From a delta proteobacterium ML8_F1 (GTDB lineage Bacteria; Bacillota; Clostridia; Peptostreptococcales; Acidaminobacteraceae): a stretch of DNA of 64,000 bases. Under the pieces are notes generated by a model that was not told the origin of the DNA, made no database searches, and saw only the letters and a program-made list of their open reading frames with translations. Positions within the stretch are counted from its first letter, which is position 1. Every line of letters starts with the position of its first letter. Made by a program: the position numbers and the translations under genes. The stretch lies in the NCBI GenBank assembly GCA_002029975.1, contig LQBE01000027.1:9891-73890 (forward strand), read 5' to 3'. Of the stretch, positions 27,001 through 33,891 are shown piece by piece.

Positions 27001-28335
27001 GCTCACTGAAAAAGTGATTTCATCCCCGTCATAGACTAAGTCGGGACTGGTGCCAGTCTCCGGATACAGGGTCCCGGGAGCCATCTCGCCGTAGTAAAAG
27101 AGAATATCGTCCCCCTCTTTCACGGCGGTGTCGGCAATACCGGCGGCTTGGGACTCACCGTTGACCCGGTAGAGCCAGCCGTCAAAGCCTCCGAAACTCC
27201 CTGCCGTTTCACCGGCGATTTCACTGAGATAACCACCTGCATTCGTATAGCTGATCTCCTTTTCATCAAGAGCCTTCGCCACCACATCCTCTACTGTAGG
27301 CGCATCGTCACTGAGAATCTGGTATCCAAAGCTTTCATCAAGGAGAGTCGCTTCAGCCCCCTCGACCCTTAAGGTGAAACCCAGGGTGTCCCATCCATAG
27401 GCCAGCCGTTCAAAAACAGGGGTTCCAAAGTAAAAATCACCAAAGGCACCCAGCACCTGCTTCGTGGCAAAGGCGCTGCCGTCGGAATCCTCCAGCTTAA
27501 ACCGGTAGAAACCGGCGGTATCCGATTCAAAGTCGTACAGGCGCTCAAGGGCCGTCGCGGCTTCGGTCCCCGAGACATCAAACCCTAAGAGGCCGTTGGC
27601 GGTGGAGTTGGCGTTTTCTCCGGAATAGGCACTGGCAAAGCCGCCACTCTCCAGCTGCTTATTACCGAGGTAGCTTCGGGCAGCTGTCAGAGCCTCATCG
27701 ACCCCGGTCTTGCCGGAATGTCCGGCCAGGAGTCTCGCAAGCCATCCCGTGGTGTCCACGTCGCTCGCAGCACCGACCCCCCAGCCGATACCGCCGTCGT
27801 CATTGATCTGACCCGTCAGCCAGTTAAGAGCCTCCTCTACCTCATAGGCCGCCCCGGCCACATCCAGGGCGTGCATGGCAAAAATCTGGGATGTGACCAT
27901 CTGATCGGTGCCCACGAGAAAAGAACCGTCATCCTGCTGCATGGCCACAAGCTCTGCAATCAAGTCCCGGTTATCAAAGTCCTCCGGATTCTTCTCCATG
28001 GCAATGAGGGCGAGGATCCGGCTGCCGTAAAAGCCGGCGGTAGCCTCAGACCCGAAGGTGTCCGAATCCCAGTCCGGCAGCGTCCATCTGCCGTCATAGA
28101 GGTCCACCCCGGCCCCCTTGAGATTGAGAATCTGCTCCCAGTCCGTCAACTCCCCTCCCTGGTCGGCATAGTAGGAGACGATTTCCTCCATGGCTGCCTT
28201 GAGGTCACTGTCGAGTCCGAAGACCCCTTCGAAGCCGGCGTGGCCGCCGAGGGGCATCGATGACAGAATCATCGCCACAACCATGAAAACCGCCAGGAAT
28301 CTAACGGATTTAGTGAAAACTTTTGTCTTTTTCAT
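24001..28335 (-). CDS. Giant SLH surface protein with toroid and four DUF4430-like domains, putative transcobalamin-like B12 binder
   Basis: 1444 residues from ATG at 28335 (MKKTKVFTK), with AAAGGA nine bases upstream; upstream in-frame ATG/GTG codons are too close to that site. Signal peptide ~1-32. Residues ~40-310 carry alpha/alpha-toroid repeats (MQQDDGSF, then INDDGGIGWGVG, then KQLESGGFASA). Then come four DUF4430-like domains (around 330-420, 565-660, 780-875 and 1010-1090), each with a W-aromatic-xx-N-G core (GFDGWLYRVNG, GTWWAFIHNG twice, GWKYAVNG). Linker domains carry SYEYRVSK motifs. A ZU5-like segment (~1150-1260) and three SLH motifs at the C-terminus (GYPDGTFRPQAAISRYE and others) follow. 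Toroid plus DUF4430 is the domain pair of mammalian intrinsic factor. The operon's riboswitch supports B12 capture at the cell surface. Confidence 0.85.
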   Translation of the reverse strand: MKKTKVFTKSVRFLAVFMVVAMILSSMPLGGHAGFEGVFGLDSDLKAAMEEIVSYYADQGGELTDWEQILNLKGAGVDLYDGRWTLPDWDSDTFGSEATAGFYGSRILALIAMEKNPEDFDNRDLIAELVAMQQDDGSFLVGTDQMVTSQIFAMHALDVAGAAYEVEEALNWLTGQINDDGGIGWGVGAASDVDTTGWLARLLAGHSGKTGVDEALTAARSYLGNKQLESGGFASAYSGENANSTANGLLGFDVSGTEAATALERLYDFESDTAGFYRFKLEDSDGSAFATKQVLGAFGDFYFGTPVFERLAYGWDTLGFTLRVEGAEATLLDESFGYQILSDDAPTVEDVVAKALDEKEISYTNAGGYLSEIAGETAGSFGGFDGWLYRVNGESQAAGIADTAVKEGDDILFYYGEMAPGTLYPETGTSPDLVYDGDEITFSVSATYDVYDDEWQFVATTTAAVSGAVVTLREEGSTGALEVLSTDDSGLASATLAAGSYEYRVSKEEEGAVPFLVRTRWLPLEVSPPVTTRVDLRIEGIDGTLYDEEVAYKGHPEPTVEAVLAATFDFESDDFTWTASEDGYFINELFGETADYATDGTWWAFIHNGASSMTGISGTKVAEGDDIVLARSDAGTLIPEVTLSPDPVYDGEEITIKVSTSSEIYDDAWNVVGTTTAAVTGALVRVVDGSDDSLVETLETDDDGQVTMNLDAGSYEYRVSKDEAGEAPRLVRTQWLPLEVNPLVTTRVDLRIEGIDGTLYDGEVAYKGHPDPTVEAVLAATFDFESDDFTWTGSEYGYFINELFGETADYATDGTWWAFIHNGVSSMTGVSGTTVAEGDDIVLARSDAGTLIPEVTLSPDPVYDGDELTFSVTVTYDVYDDAWQFVETTTAAVTGALVRVVDGSDDSLAESLVTDGDGQVTMRLDDGSYEYRVSKDVAGEAPELVRTAWLPLSVRAKPVSAGPDPVGRTDVDVAVIGSSGQVIFGPEEVRLYVTDEFGETAMGALDATGLSWEFKEHGFIYKIDGMANEGMLGWKYAVNGVVPGVSSLDFDLDEGDRVLWWYALESANEAAPQWPKSREDSDSTLTEILDSEGQIERMKAWAETIDGERTLIGEDRSMSLEEAGELAAFLEDHTVDMESAYDGQEVLMDDGEVSLLVGEGALEGEARLTVEELTVGEAPRSFGIRFNSAVYDFGPDGTGFEEPVVIGLKIPVDGELDLETLAPAYYDETKEKWVTIPYVLDLESGQVIFEVDHFTWFALIGTPERRGFEDLTENYGWAREAVEILAGREIISGSGKGFEPGRLITRAEFAKILVSALDLETGAGIRSPFQDVEATHWSYPYLARGYEEGLISGYPDGTFRPQAAISRYEIAALLSRIGEAETPEQGDIFFADADDVPEWAGEAVSQVADSGLMKGYDDGSFKGRQGLTRAEAAVVMYRYLSLKE
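25478..27060. repeat. Tandem in-gene repeats, 642-bp period (214 residues)
   Basis: The marker CGGTACTCGTAGCTTCC recurs at 25541, 26183 and 26825, exactly 642 bp apart. Units about 25478-26119 and 26120-26761 are nearly identical over long stretches; a third copy from about 26762 is partial and more diverged. Each unit encodes a DUF4430-like domain plus a linker domain. The low divergence suggests recent duplication or ongoing homogenisation. Confidence 0.9.
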
Positions 28336-28398
28336 TTTCATTCTTCCTTTCACATCTGGTATTCTCCCGGTGACCGGTTCAACCCCGTGAAAACATGC

Positions 28399-28428
28399 AA
28401 AAAACCCCCGATAAGATCATCGGGGGTC
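28399..28428 (-). terminator. Riboswitch terminator hairpin, operon-proximal copy
   Basis: On the minus strand ACCCCCGAT (from 28427) pairs with ATCGGGGGT over a GATCTT loop and is followed by six T (28399-28404). This is an intrinsic terminator 64 bases before the giant surface protein gene. Its hairpin is copied at 30032-30057 on the other side of the insertion element. After the insertion this copy sits behind the transposase gene. Confidence 0.85.
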
Positions 28429-30031
28429 CAGACTGTAGATAAACCCCTGTTTGAGAAGTTCTTCAAGCAGGGTTTCTCTATTTTATGTAGATGAATTCAT
28501 CTCAAAAGAACCTATATCCCCTTTAAAAACAAAAAGACTGGGAATCCCCAGTACCATCAAGCTCCTTGCCACTGCCAAGTGGCGAGTTTTTTAAGATTCA
28601 TACATGCGAAGGTGAGCATCACCTCGCTATGCACCTTCCCAAGTCCCCGATAGTGTGTATAGCGCAGGCCATGCTTTTCCTTCATATCTGCAAATACTCT
28701 TTCAACCGTTTCTTTTCTCAGGCTGTAAAGCTCTCGGTTGTAACGGCTATGCCTTAAGTGCTCCGCCTCCTCGAGGGCACTGCGCCACACATGTCGGGTG
28801 ATGACCTTTTGATGATTGCTGCTTCGGGTACATTGGGACAGATGCTTGCAGTGTTCACAAACCTTGGGATCTGAAACGTAGTAGCGGTAGCCATCCTTTC
28901 TAATCCCCGTCAAATGCAGTCGTTCATTGGCAGGACACAGGTATTCGTCATAATGCTCGTCATAAACATACTCATGTCTTCGGAATAAACCTTTGCCCGT
29001 CATGGGCCTTTTATAGGGCAACATCGGTCGTATTCCCCGATCCAGGCAAGTCTTTGCAATATGAGGGGTAATATAACCCGCATCAGCGACAATGGCTTTG
29101 ATTTCGGGAAATCTTCTGGTGACATCGGTTAGCAAGGGATCGAAGTTAACGCTGTCATGGATATTGCCACTGCTCAGGTGCATCCCCAGTACGAAGCCAT
29201 TGCGGTCGCAGGCGGTGTTGACGGAATAACAGAACATCCGATTGAAGTGGTCCTTGTAGAACATGCCAGCGTCGGGATCCACCGGACTTTTAGTCAAAAT
29301 TTTTTCTTTAGGATTATTTTCTTCTTTTTTTTTAATAGGAGCCAGGCCTTCCGCTTCTCTTTGTGCATTGATTTCCGCTTCCAGGGCCTCCGTGAAAATC
29401 CGACCTTCTTGTTTCACAATAACCTTCATCCGTTTGTTTTTATTGGCACTGGCTTTGATATGGGAGCCATCGATGAATACTTCTTCTGGGTTGACATAGC
29501 CGGCGTCACAGGCCTGGTATAGAATTCGGTTGAAAATCTGAGTAAAGACTTCTGTTTCACCAAAGCGTTTCACATAATTCTTGCCAAAGGTTGAAAAATG
29601 AGGCAGAGGTTCCTCTAAACCAATGTTAAGAAACCAGCGATAAGCGACATTGGTTTCTATTTCTTTGAAGGTTTGACGAATGGACCGAATACCAAAAAGA
29701 TATTTGATGATGGCAATCTTGATGATCACCACCGGATCGATACTGGGTCGCCCATTATCCACAACATATAAATCCTGGACAAGATTGTAGATATATTCAA
29801 AGTCCATTACAGCATCAATTTTTCTCAACAAATGATTCTTTGGTACTAGAGCATCCAAACTAATCATGGTCACTTGATCACGATGATTCCCATTTTGTTT
29901 TCCCAACATCATAAATCACCCCTTAATCTAGTATTCGACATGAATCACGATTATCCTTTTTGGAGATTTATGGAAATTTATGGCATGAAAAAGGTCCACT
30001 CAAAAGTGAATGGACCTTTTTCTACAGTCTG
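28429..30031 (-). mobile_element. IS1182-family insertion sequence, complete, 1603 bp
   Basis: The ends are CAGACTGTAGA at 28429-28439 and its inverse TCTACAGTCTG at 30021-30031, an 11-base terminal inverted repeat. The element contains one transposase gene (28557-29912) and a transposase-terminator-like hairpin near 28442-28480. It is flanked by direct repeats of 26 bp (28403-28428 and 30032-30057), identical and comprising a whole hairpin. The element is intact and probably arrived recently. It separates the cobalamin riboswitch from its operon. Confidence 0.88.
28557..29912 (-). CDS. IS1182-family DDE transposase
   Basis: 451 residues from ATG at 29912 (MMLGKQNGNHRDQVTM...). The N-terminus has the IS1182/IS5-superfamily DUF772-like region (LVPKNHLLRKID, then RPSIDPVVIIKIAIIKYLFG, then NVAYRWFLNIG). 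The DDE core follows: EVFIDGSHIKA (first Asp), AIVADAGYITP (second Asp) and RKETVERVFADMKEKHG (Glu). Length and motifs are complete with no frameshift, so it is potentially active. It is transcribed in the same direction as the cobalamin operon behind it. Confidence 0.95.
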   Translation of the reverse strand: MMLGKQNGNHRDQVTMISLDALVPKNHLLRKIDAVMDFEYIYNLVQDLYVVDNGRPSIDPVVIIKIAIIKYLFGIRSIRQTFKEIETNVAYRWFLNIGLEEPLPHFSTFGKNYVKRFGETEVFTQIFNRILYQACDAGYVNPEEVFIDGSHIKASANKNKRMKVIVKQEGRIFTEALEAEINAQREAEGLAPIKKKEENNPKEKILTKSPVDPDAGMFYKDHFNRMFCYSVNTACDRNGFVLGMHLSSGNIHDSVNFDPLLTDVTRRFPEIKAIVADAGYITPHIAKTCLDRGIRPMLPYKRPMTGKGLFRRHEYVYDEHYDEYLCPANERLHLTGIRKDGYRYYVSDPKVCEHCKHLSQCTRSSNHQKVITRHVWRSALEEAEHLRHSRYNRELYSLRKETVERVFADMKEKHGLRYTHYRGLGKVHSEVMLTFACMNLKKLATWQWQGA

Positions 30032-30057
30032 AACCCCCGATAAGATCATCGGGGGTC
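30032..30057 (-). repeat. Target-site duplication: riboswitch-proximal copy of the terminator hairpin
   Basis: These 26 bp are identical to 28403-28428 and contain the same nine-base-pair stem. Here the stem is followed directly by the end of the insertion element (CAGACTGTAG) instead of a T-tract, so the riboswitch's own terminator has lost its U-run on this side. Confidence 0.9.
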
Positions 30058-30114
30058 AATACACCTGACAAATTGCACCAAAGCACATTTCATGAAGTAT
30101 ACCCCTTATCGACC

Positions 30115-30297
30115 GTAAGGCTGTATGACACGAAAACAAGGTGGTATTCTGGCTTAGCTCTCATCATTCACCATGCCCTTCCCAAGATCAACTCAGTGGT
30201 ATGCACAGGAACTCCTTCAATACAGCGGCGGGACCGCGTGGGATTCAAACCCACTTCCCTCGGACGACTGGGCGTCCGACTTGTCTTCTATTCAATT
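30115..30297 (-). promoter_or_regulatory. Cobalamin (adenosylcobalamin-type) riboswitch
   Basis: On the minus strand the aptamer core reads GGGAAGTGGGTTTGAATCCC then CACGCGGTCCCGCCGCTGTA, followed by GGGAAGG, TGATGAGAGC and the B12-box-like TAAGCCAGAATACCACC (within 30140-30159). These match the cobalamin riboswitch consensus (GGGAA-GGTGAA-TCC, GCGGWCCCGCCACTGT, AAGCCRGGAnACC). A hairpin terminator (30032-30057) follows about 60 bases later. Before the insertion it would have governed the toroid/DUF4430/ECF operon. Exact ends are estimated. Confidence 0.93.
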
Positions 30298-30303
30298 ACG
30301 TTA

Positions 30304-30331
30304 ATCATATCACGAAACCCGGACTTGTCAA
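30304..30331 (-). promoter_or_regulatory. Sigma-A promoter of the riboswitch transcript
   Basis: On the minus strand TTGACA (30326-30331) and TATGAT (30304-30309) are spaced by 16 bases, placing the start near 30297, just before the riboswitch aptamer and 24 bases after the EBP2 stop codon. Confidence 0.75.
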
Positions 30332-30354
30332 TCCCCGGGGAAGCCGCCTGTCCT

Positions 30355-32349
30355 TTACAAACTGAGGCTCAGAACCTTGAGCCCTTCTTGGGTGATCCGG
30401 GTCCCCTGCTTGCCCACCCCCACCTGGACATAGTTCTCCTCCCTCAGCTCCTCGAGCATTCTTCTGATCTCCCTTTCTGTGACAAATACCCCCCGGGCTT
30501 CAAGGGCCCTGAGGAGGCTCATCCGCCCCACCTTTTCCCGGGACTCGAGTTTTTCCTTGAGAATCGTGAGAATCTTGAGCTTTTCCTCCCCCACATGAAG
30601 ATCCTCCCCTCTTTGGCTGATGGCTCTTCGAAAGGTGTAGGGCAGTCCCTCCAGGGTAATCCTCTCTTCGGACATGAAGGCGAGGTATTCTGCGATATTT
30701 CTCAGCTCCCGGACATTTCCGGGCCAGGTGTACTCTTGAAAGATTTCAAACAGCCCCTCGTCAATCGCCTTGTCCGACTTGAATTCCCTGAGGAAATGGT
30801 GAAACAGCACGGGGATATCCTCCCGGCGCTCTCTCAGGGGGGGGACTGTCAGGGGAAAAACATTGAGCCGGTAGTAGAGGTCCCAGCGAAACTTTCCCTC
30901 CCGGGCCAGGGCATGAAGGTCCCGGTTGGTCGCTGCGATGATCCGCACGTCCACCCGACGGATTTTAGTGGAGCCGATACGGATGATTTCAGATTCCTGA
31001 AGCACCCTGAGGAGCCTTGACTGCATCCCCAGGCTGAGTTCCGCGATTTCATCGAAAAACAGAGTCCCGTGGTGGGCCTGTTCAAAGAGACCGATTTTCC
31101 CCTCTTTCTTGGCTCCGGTAAAGGCCCCGGTCTCATAGCCGAAGAGCTCCGACTCCACAAGGTTTTCCGGCAGGGCCGCGCAGTTGATGGCCAGAAAGGG
31201 AAACTTGGCCCGGTCAGACGCATTGTGGATGGCTCCGGCAAAAAGCTCCTTGCCGGTACCGCTTTCGCCGGTTATCAGAATTGTGGACTGCGCCACGGCC
31301 ATTTTCTCCGTCAGACTCTTCACCCGGCGAATCAGTTTGCTCTCACCGATGATTTCATCAATGGTGTATTTCGCCACGTGGCCTGAAAGAGAGAGTTCCT
31401 TTCTCACCATGTCCTCAAGGCGTTTGATTTCCGTGACATTCCTCAGGATAATCATATCCCCCACCTTCTGGTTGAAGACATAGATGGGCTTGGTGCTGAC
31501 AATCAGCTTTTCGTGGTGATACTTGACCAGCTGGTCCGATATGTACCTGGCATTCCCAAGAAACCGGCTGATATCCGGGATGATTTCATCAATGGATTTC
31601 CCCATGAGGTCCGTCGCCGACAGAATTTTCTTGGAAGCCTCGTTGACCATGATGACATGACCCTCGTTGTCCGTCTCAATAACCCCCTCGTTGATGAGAT
31701 TCACAATGGTGTTCTTTTCCTGCTGGACATAGACATTGTCGTCAATCAGACTGGAGACCCCCCGGTCCACGGTGACAATGGTCTTTTGATACCGCTGGAT
31801 AATCTCCTCCCGCTCGCTCGGCTCCAGAGACAGTTCATTGAGCACATCGAGGATGGTGTCCACGTCGTAGACCATGTGGCCGATATTGTAGATGGTTTCC
31901 ACGGTCTCGGGAATCAGGTGCACTTCGTTGGTGGTGATGGCCACCTTGATTTCATCGATGGGCTCCACCCCGGGGTAGAAGGGGTAGAGCTCCAGGTCAA
32001 AGCCCAGGGAATAAATCGAGGAAATGGTTTCAAAAGTCACATCGATGCCGTTGTTCACGAGATAGATGCGCTCCTTCACATCAATCATCTTCAGGAGCTC
32101 GAAGGACTTGTTGGTGAAAGTCCTCCTGATGGGGATGATTTTTGTCGAGGGCTTCAGGTGCTTGCGCACAAGATTGATCATCAGGGGAGTGGACATCAAC
32201 AGGATATCCACGTCGATGGCGGAACGGTCGATCTTGTTGAAATTAAAAGAAGCAATGGTGAAGCCCTCTCCGAGAACCCCATCAAGAACCTCGTGGTAGA
32301 ACTGCCTGGTATTGTCATTGAGGGCGCCGATTCCGATAATCTTATTCAC
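30355..32349 (-). CDS. Sigma-54-dependent enhancer-binding regulator EBP2 (PAS domain, winged-helix-like C-terminus)
   Basis: 664 residues from GTG at 32349 after AAAGGAGTGAC. Residues ~1-210 are a sensor region of the same kind as EBP1 (paired alpha/beta segments, no clear phosphoacceptor). Residues ~220-310 are a PAS domain (GVIETDNEGHVIMVNEAS). From ~335 comes the AAA+ domain with GESGTGKE near 362, GAFTGA near 408 and LFFDEIAEL. The C-terminal ~75 residues (VTEREIRRMLEELREENYVQ) resemble a winged helix instead of a Fis helix-turn-helix. It follows the NicX-like/NCS1 permease pair on the same strand but has its own promoter. A possible target is the sigma-54-like promoter at 34966-34983. 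Confidence 0.9.
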   Translation of the reverse strand: MNKIIGIGALNDNTRQFYHEVLDGVLGEGFTIASFNFNKIDRSAIDVDILLMSTPLMINLVRKHLKPSTKIIPIRRTFTNKSFELLKMIDVKERIYLVNNGIDVTFETISSIYSLGFDLELYPFYPGVEPIDEIKVAITTNEVHLIPETVETIYNIGHMVYDVDTILDVLNELSLEPSEREEIIQRYQKTIVTVDRGVSSLIDDNVYVQQEKNTIVNLINEGVIETDNEGHVIMVNEASKKILSATDLMGKSIDEIIPDISRFLGNARYISDQLVKYHHEKLIVSTKPIYVFNQKVGDMIILRNVTEIKRLEDMVRKELSLSGHVAKYTIDEIIGESKLIRRVKSLTEKMAVAQSTILITGESGTGKELFAGAIHNASDRAKFPFLAINCAALPENLVESELFGYETGAFTGAKKEGKIGLFEQAHHGTLFFDEIAELSLGMQSRLLRVLQESEIIRIGSTKIRRVDVRIIAATNRDLHALAREGKFRWDLYYRLNVFPLTVPPLRERREDIPVLFHHFLREFKSDKAIDEGLFEIFQEYTWPGNVRELRNIAEYLAFMSEERITLEGLPYTFRRAISQRGEDLHVGEEKLKILTILKEKLESREKVGRMSLLRALEARGVFVTEREIRRMLEELREENYVQVGVGKQGTRITQEGLKVLSLSL

Positions 32350-32370
32350 ACAGAGTCACTCCTTTGTCCC

Positions 32371-32399
32371 ATTATACCTTTAGAGGTCATACGGGACAA
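32371..32399 (-). promoter_or_regulatory. Sigma-A promoter of EBP2
   Basis: On the minus strand TTGTCC (32394-32399) and TATAAT (32371-32376) are spaced by 17 bases, about 20 bases upstream of the GTG start. Confidence 0.65.
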
Positions 32400-32432
32400 G
32401 TATGTAAGTCCAGAAAAAATCACAGGGTGCAC

Positions 32433-32464
32433 AAAAACGGCCCGGGCTTTACTTCCCCGGACCG
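32433..32464 (-). terminator. Terminator after the NCS1 permease
   Basis: On the minus strand CGGTCCGGG (32456-32464) pairs with CCCGGGCCG (32438-32446), followed by TTTTT. It ends the NicX-like/permease transcript before EBP2. Confidence 0.8.
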
Positions 32465-32503
32465 CCTTGTACCTGTTTTTTCTGTAATGTGTTTTACTGG
32501 CCT

Positions 32504-33832
32504 TTAGAAACCGGTTTCGTCCTCCACGGTCATCCCGGTGGAGACGTTGATTTTAAGGACAGCCATCAGATAATCTATGATCAGGTAAAGACCGCTGCCC
32601 AGGACGAGACTGTTGAGCGCCCCGGTGCCCCAGGGAATGTAGTAGCCCAGGACGGAAGCCAGAATCCAGGCGATGAAGGCCGGCCAGTAGATATCGACAT
32701 ACTCGGTGCCGGGTCCGTACTCATACTTGCCCTTCTTCAGCACATAATAGTCCACGATGATGATGCCCGCCATGGGAGGAATGGTCACTCCGAGCAGGAC
32801 CAGCCAGGCGACAAAGTAATCCGCCAAACCCGCCACTCCGATAAGGGTGGCCAGAATGCCTCCCACCAGCACAATCCGGGATTTCTTCACATTAATGATA
32901 TTGGAGAGTCCCAGGGACGAAGTGTAGAGGTTGTTGTCATTGGTGGTCCACTGGGCGGAGATCAAAACAATCAGGGCCGGAAATCCAAGACCCAGGGCCA
33001 GCATGGAGGAGGGCAGGTCTCCTGTGCCCGTGGCCAGGCTGGTAATCAGCCCCGCCAGGATGACGAAGGAGTTGGCGACCACGAATCCGAAAATAGTGGC
33101 AATCCAGGCCGCTTTGGAGTCCCGGGCGTAACGGGTGATATCCGCCTGGGCGGAAGCCCCCGCCGCAAAGGAACCTACGGCAATGACAATCCCCACTCCC
33201 AGGGAAACCGGTTCCGGTGGAACCAAATCGAAGAGGAGAGAGATGCTTCCCACCTGTCTTACCGCTGCATAAATTCCAATGAAAGAGGTGATTAACAGAG
33301 CCGGAATCGCAATTTTACTCAGCAAACTCAGCCCCTTATAACCAAAATACGCCGTCATCATCATCAGCAATCCCCCCCACAGGGCAGCCACCCTGGCATT
33401 GGTGATGAAACCTCCCTCAGGGAACATGGTGTTGATGGTAATCCCAAAAAAACCCACCTGGACCGAATACCAGCCCAGCATGGTGATGGCCAGAACCCCG
33501 CCGATAATCATTGAACCCTTCCTTCCGAAGGAATGGCGGGACAACATGGCCGTCCCCACTCCTTCCCGGGCTCCGGCAGCCCCCACCAGGCCCCCGTAGA
33601 CCGCCAGAATGGTGTTGCCGATGACCGTGGCCAGAATGGCCTGTCTCAGGGATAAACCCATAGCCATGGCCGACCCGGCAAAAAGCCCGCTCATGGCGAT
33701 ACAGAATCCCGCCGCCACAATGGCCACATCGAAGGTGCTTCTGCGTTCCTCCGGGGAAACCCGGCTCACTGCATGATCCCCCTGCACGTCCTTGCTTGCC
33801 TGTAGACTTGTTGCTTCATTTGCTTGACTCAT
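32504..33832 (-). CDS. NCS1-family nucleobase permease (cytosine permease CodB-like)
   Basis: 442 residues from ATG at 33832, with AAAGG immediately upstream. About 12 hydrophobic segments are seen, starting with VAIVAAGFCIAMSGLFAGSA. NCS1 marks include the early SFGRKGSM segment, GAGASAQADITRYAR-like SFAAGASAQADITRYARD and QWTTNDNNLYTSSLGL. These resemble CodB (cytosine/H+ symport) most closely, but hydantoin or allantoin cannot be excluded. It lies 59 bases downstream of an M29/NicX-like enzyme and shares its transcript, next to a PucR-type regulator. That context fits uptake of a nucleobase or related nitrogen ring. Confidence 0.85.
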   Translation of the reverse strand: MSQANEATSLQASKDVQGDHAVSRVSPEERRSTFDVAIVAAGFCIAMSGLFAGSAMAMGLSLRQAILATVIGNTILAVYGGLVGAAGAREGVGTAMLSRHSFGRKGSMIIGGVLAITMLGWYSVQVGFFGITINTMFPEGGFITNARVAALWGGLLMMMTAYFGYKGLSLLSKIAIPALLITSFIGIYAAVRQVGSISLLFDLVPPEPVSLGVGIVIAVGSFAAGASAQADITRYARDSKAAWIATIFGFVVANSFVILAGLITSLATGTGDLPSSMLALGLGFPALIVLISAQWTTNDNNLYTSSLGLSNIINVKKSRIVLVGGILATLIGVAGLADYFVAWLVLLGVTIPPMAGIIIVDYYVLKKGKYEYGPGTEYVDIYWPAFIAWILASVLGYYIPWGTGALNSLVLGSGLYLIIDYLMAVLKINVSTGMTVEDETGF

Positions 33833-33891
33833 CCTTTAACCCCCCTTGTCTATATACATTGATTTTTCAAGTGACTAGCCCGTCAGTCCCG

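Noticed and set aside
30220-30300. Apparent tRNA motif (GTGGGTTTGAATCCCAC) on the minus strand
   Set aside because: The string is the core of the cobalamin riboswitch; the flanking GCGGTCCCGCCGCTGT and B12-box-like segment settle the matter.
32401-32503. Possible second riboswitch before EBP2
   Set aside because: The only structure is the strong terminator of the permease transcript; no aptamer-like conserved core was found.
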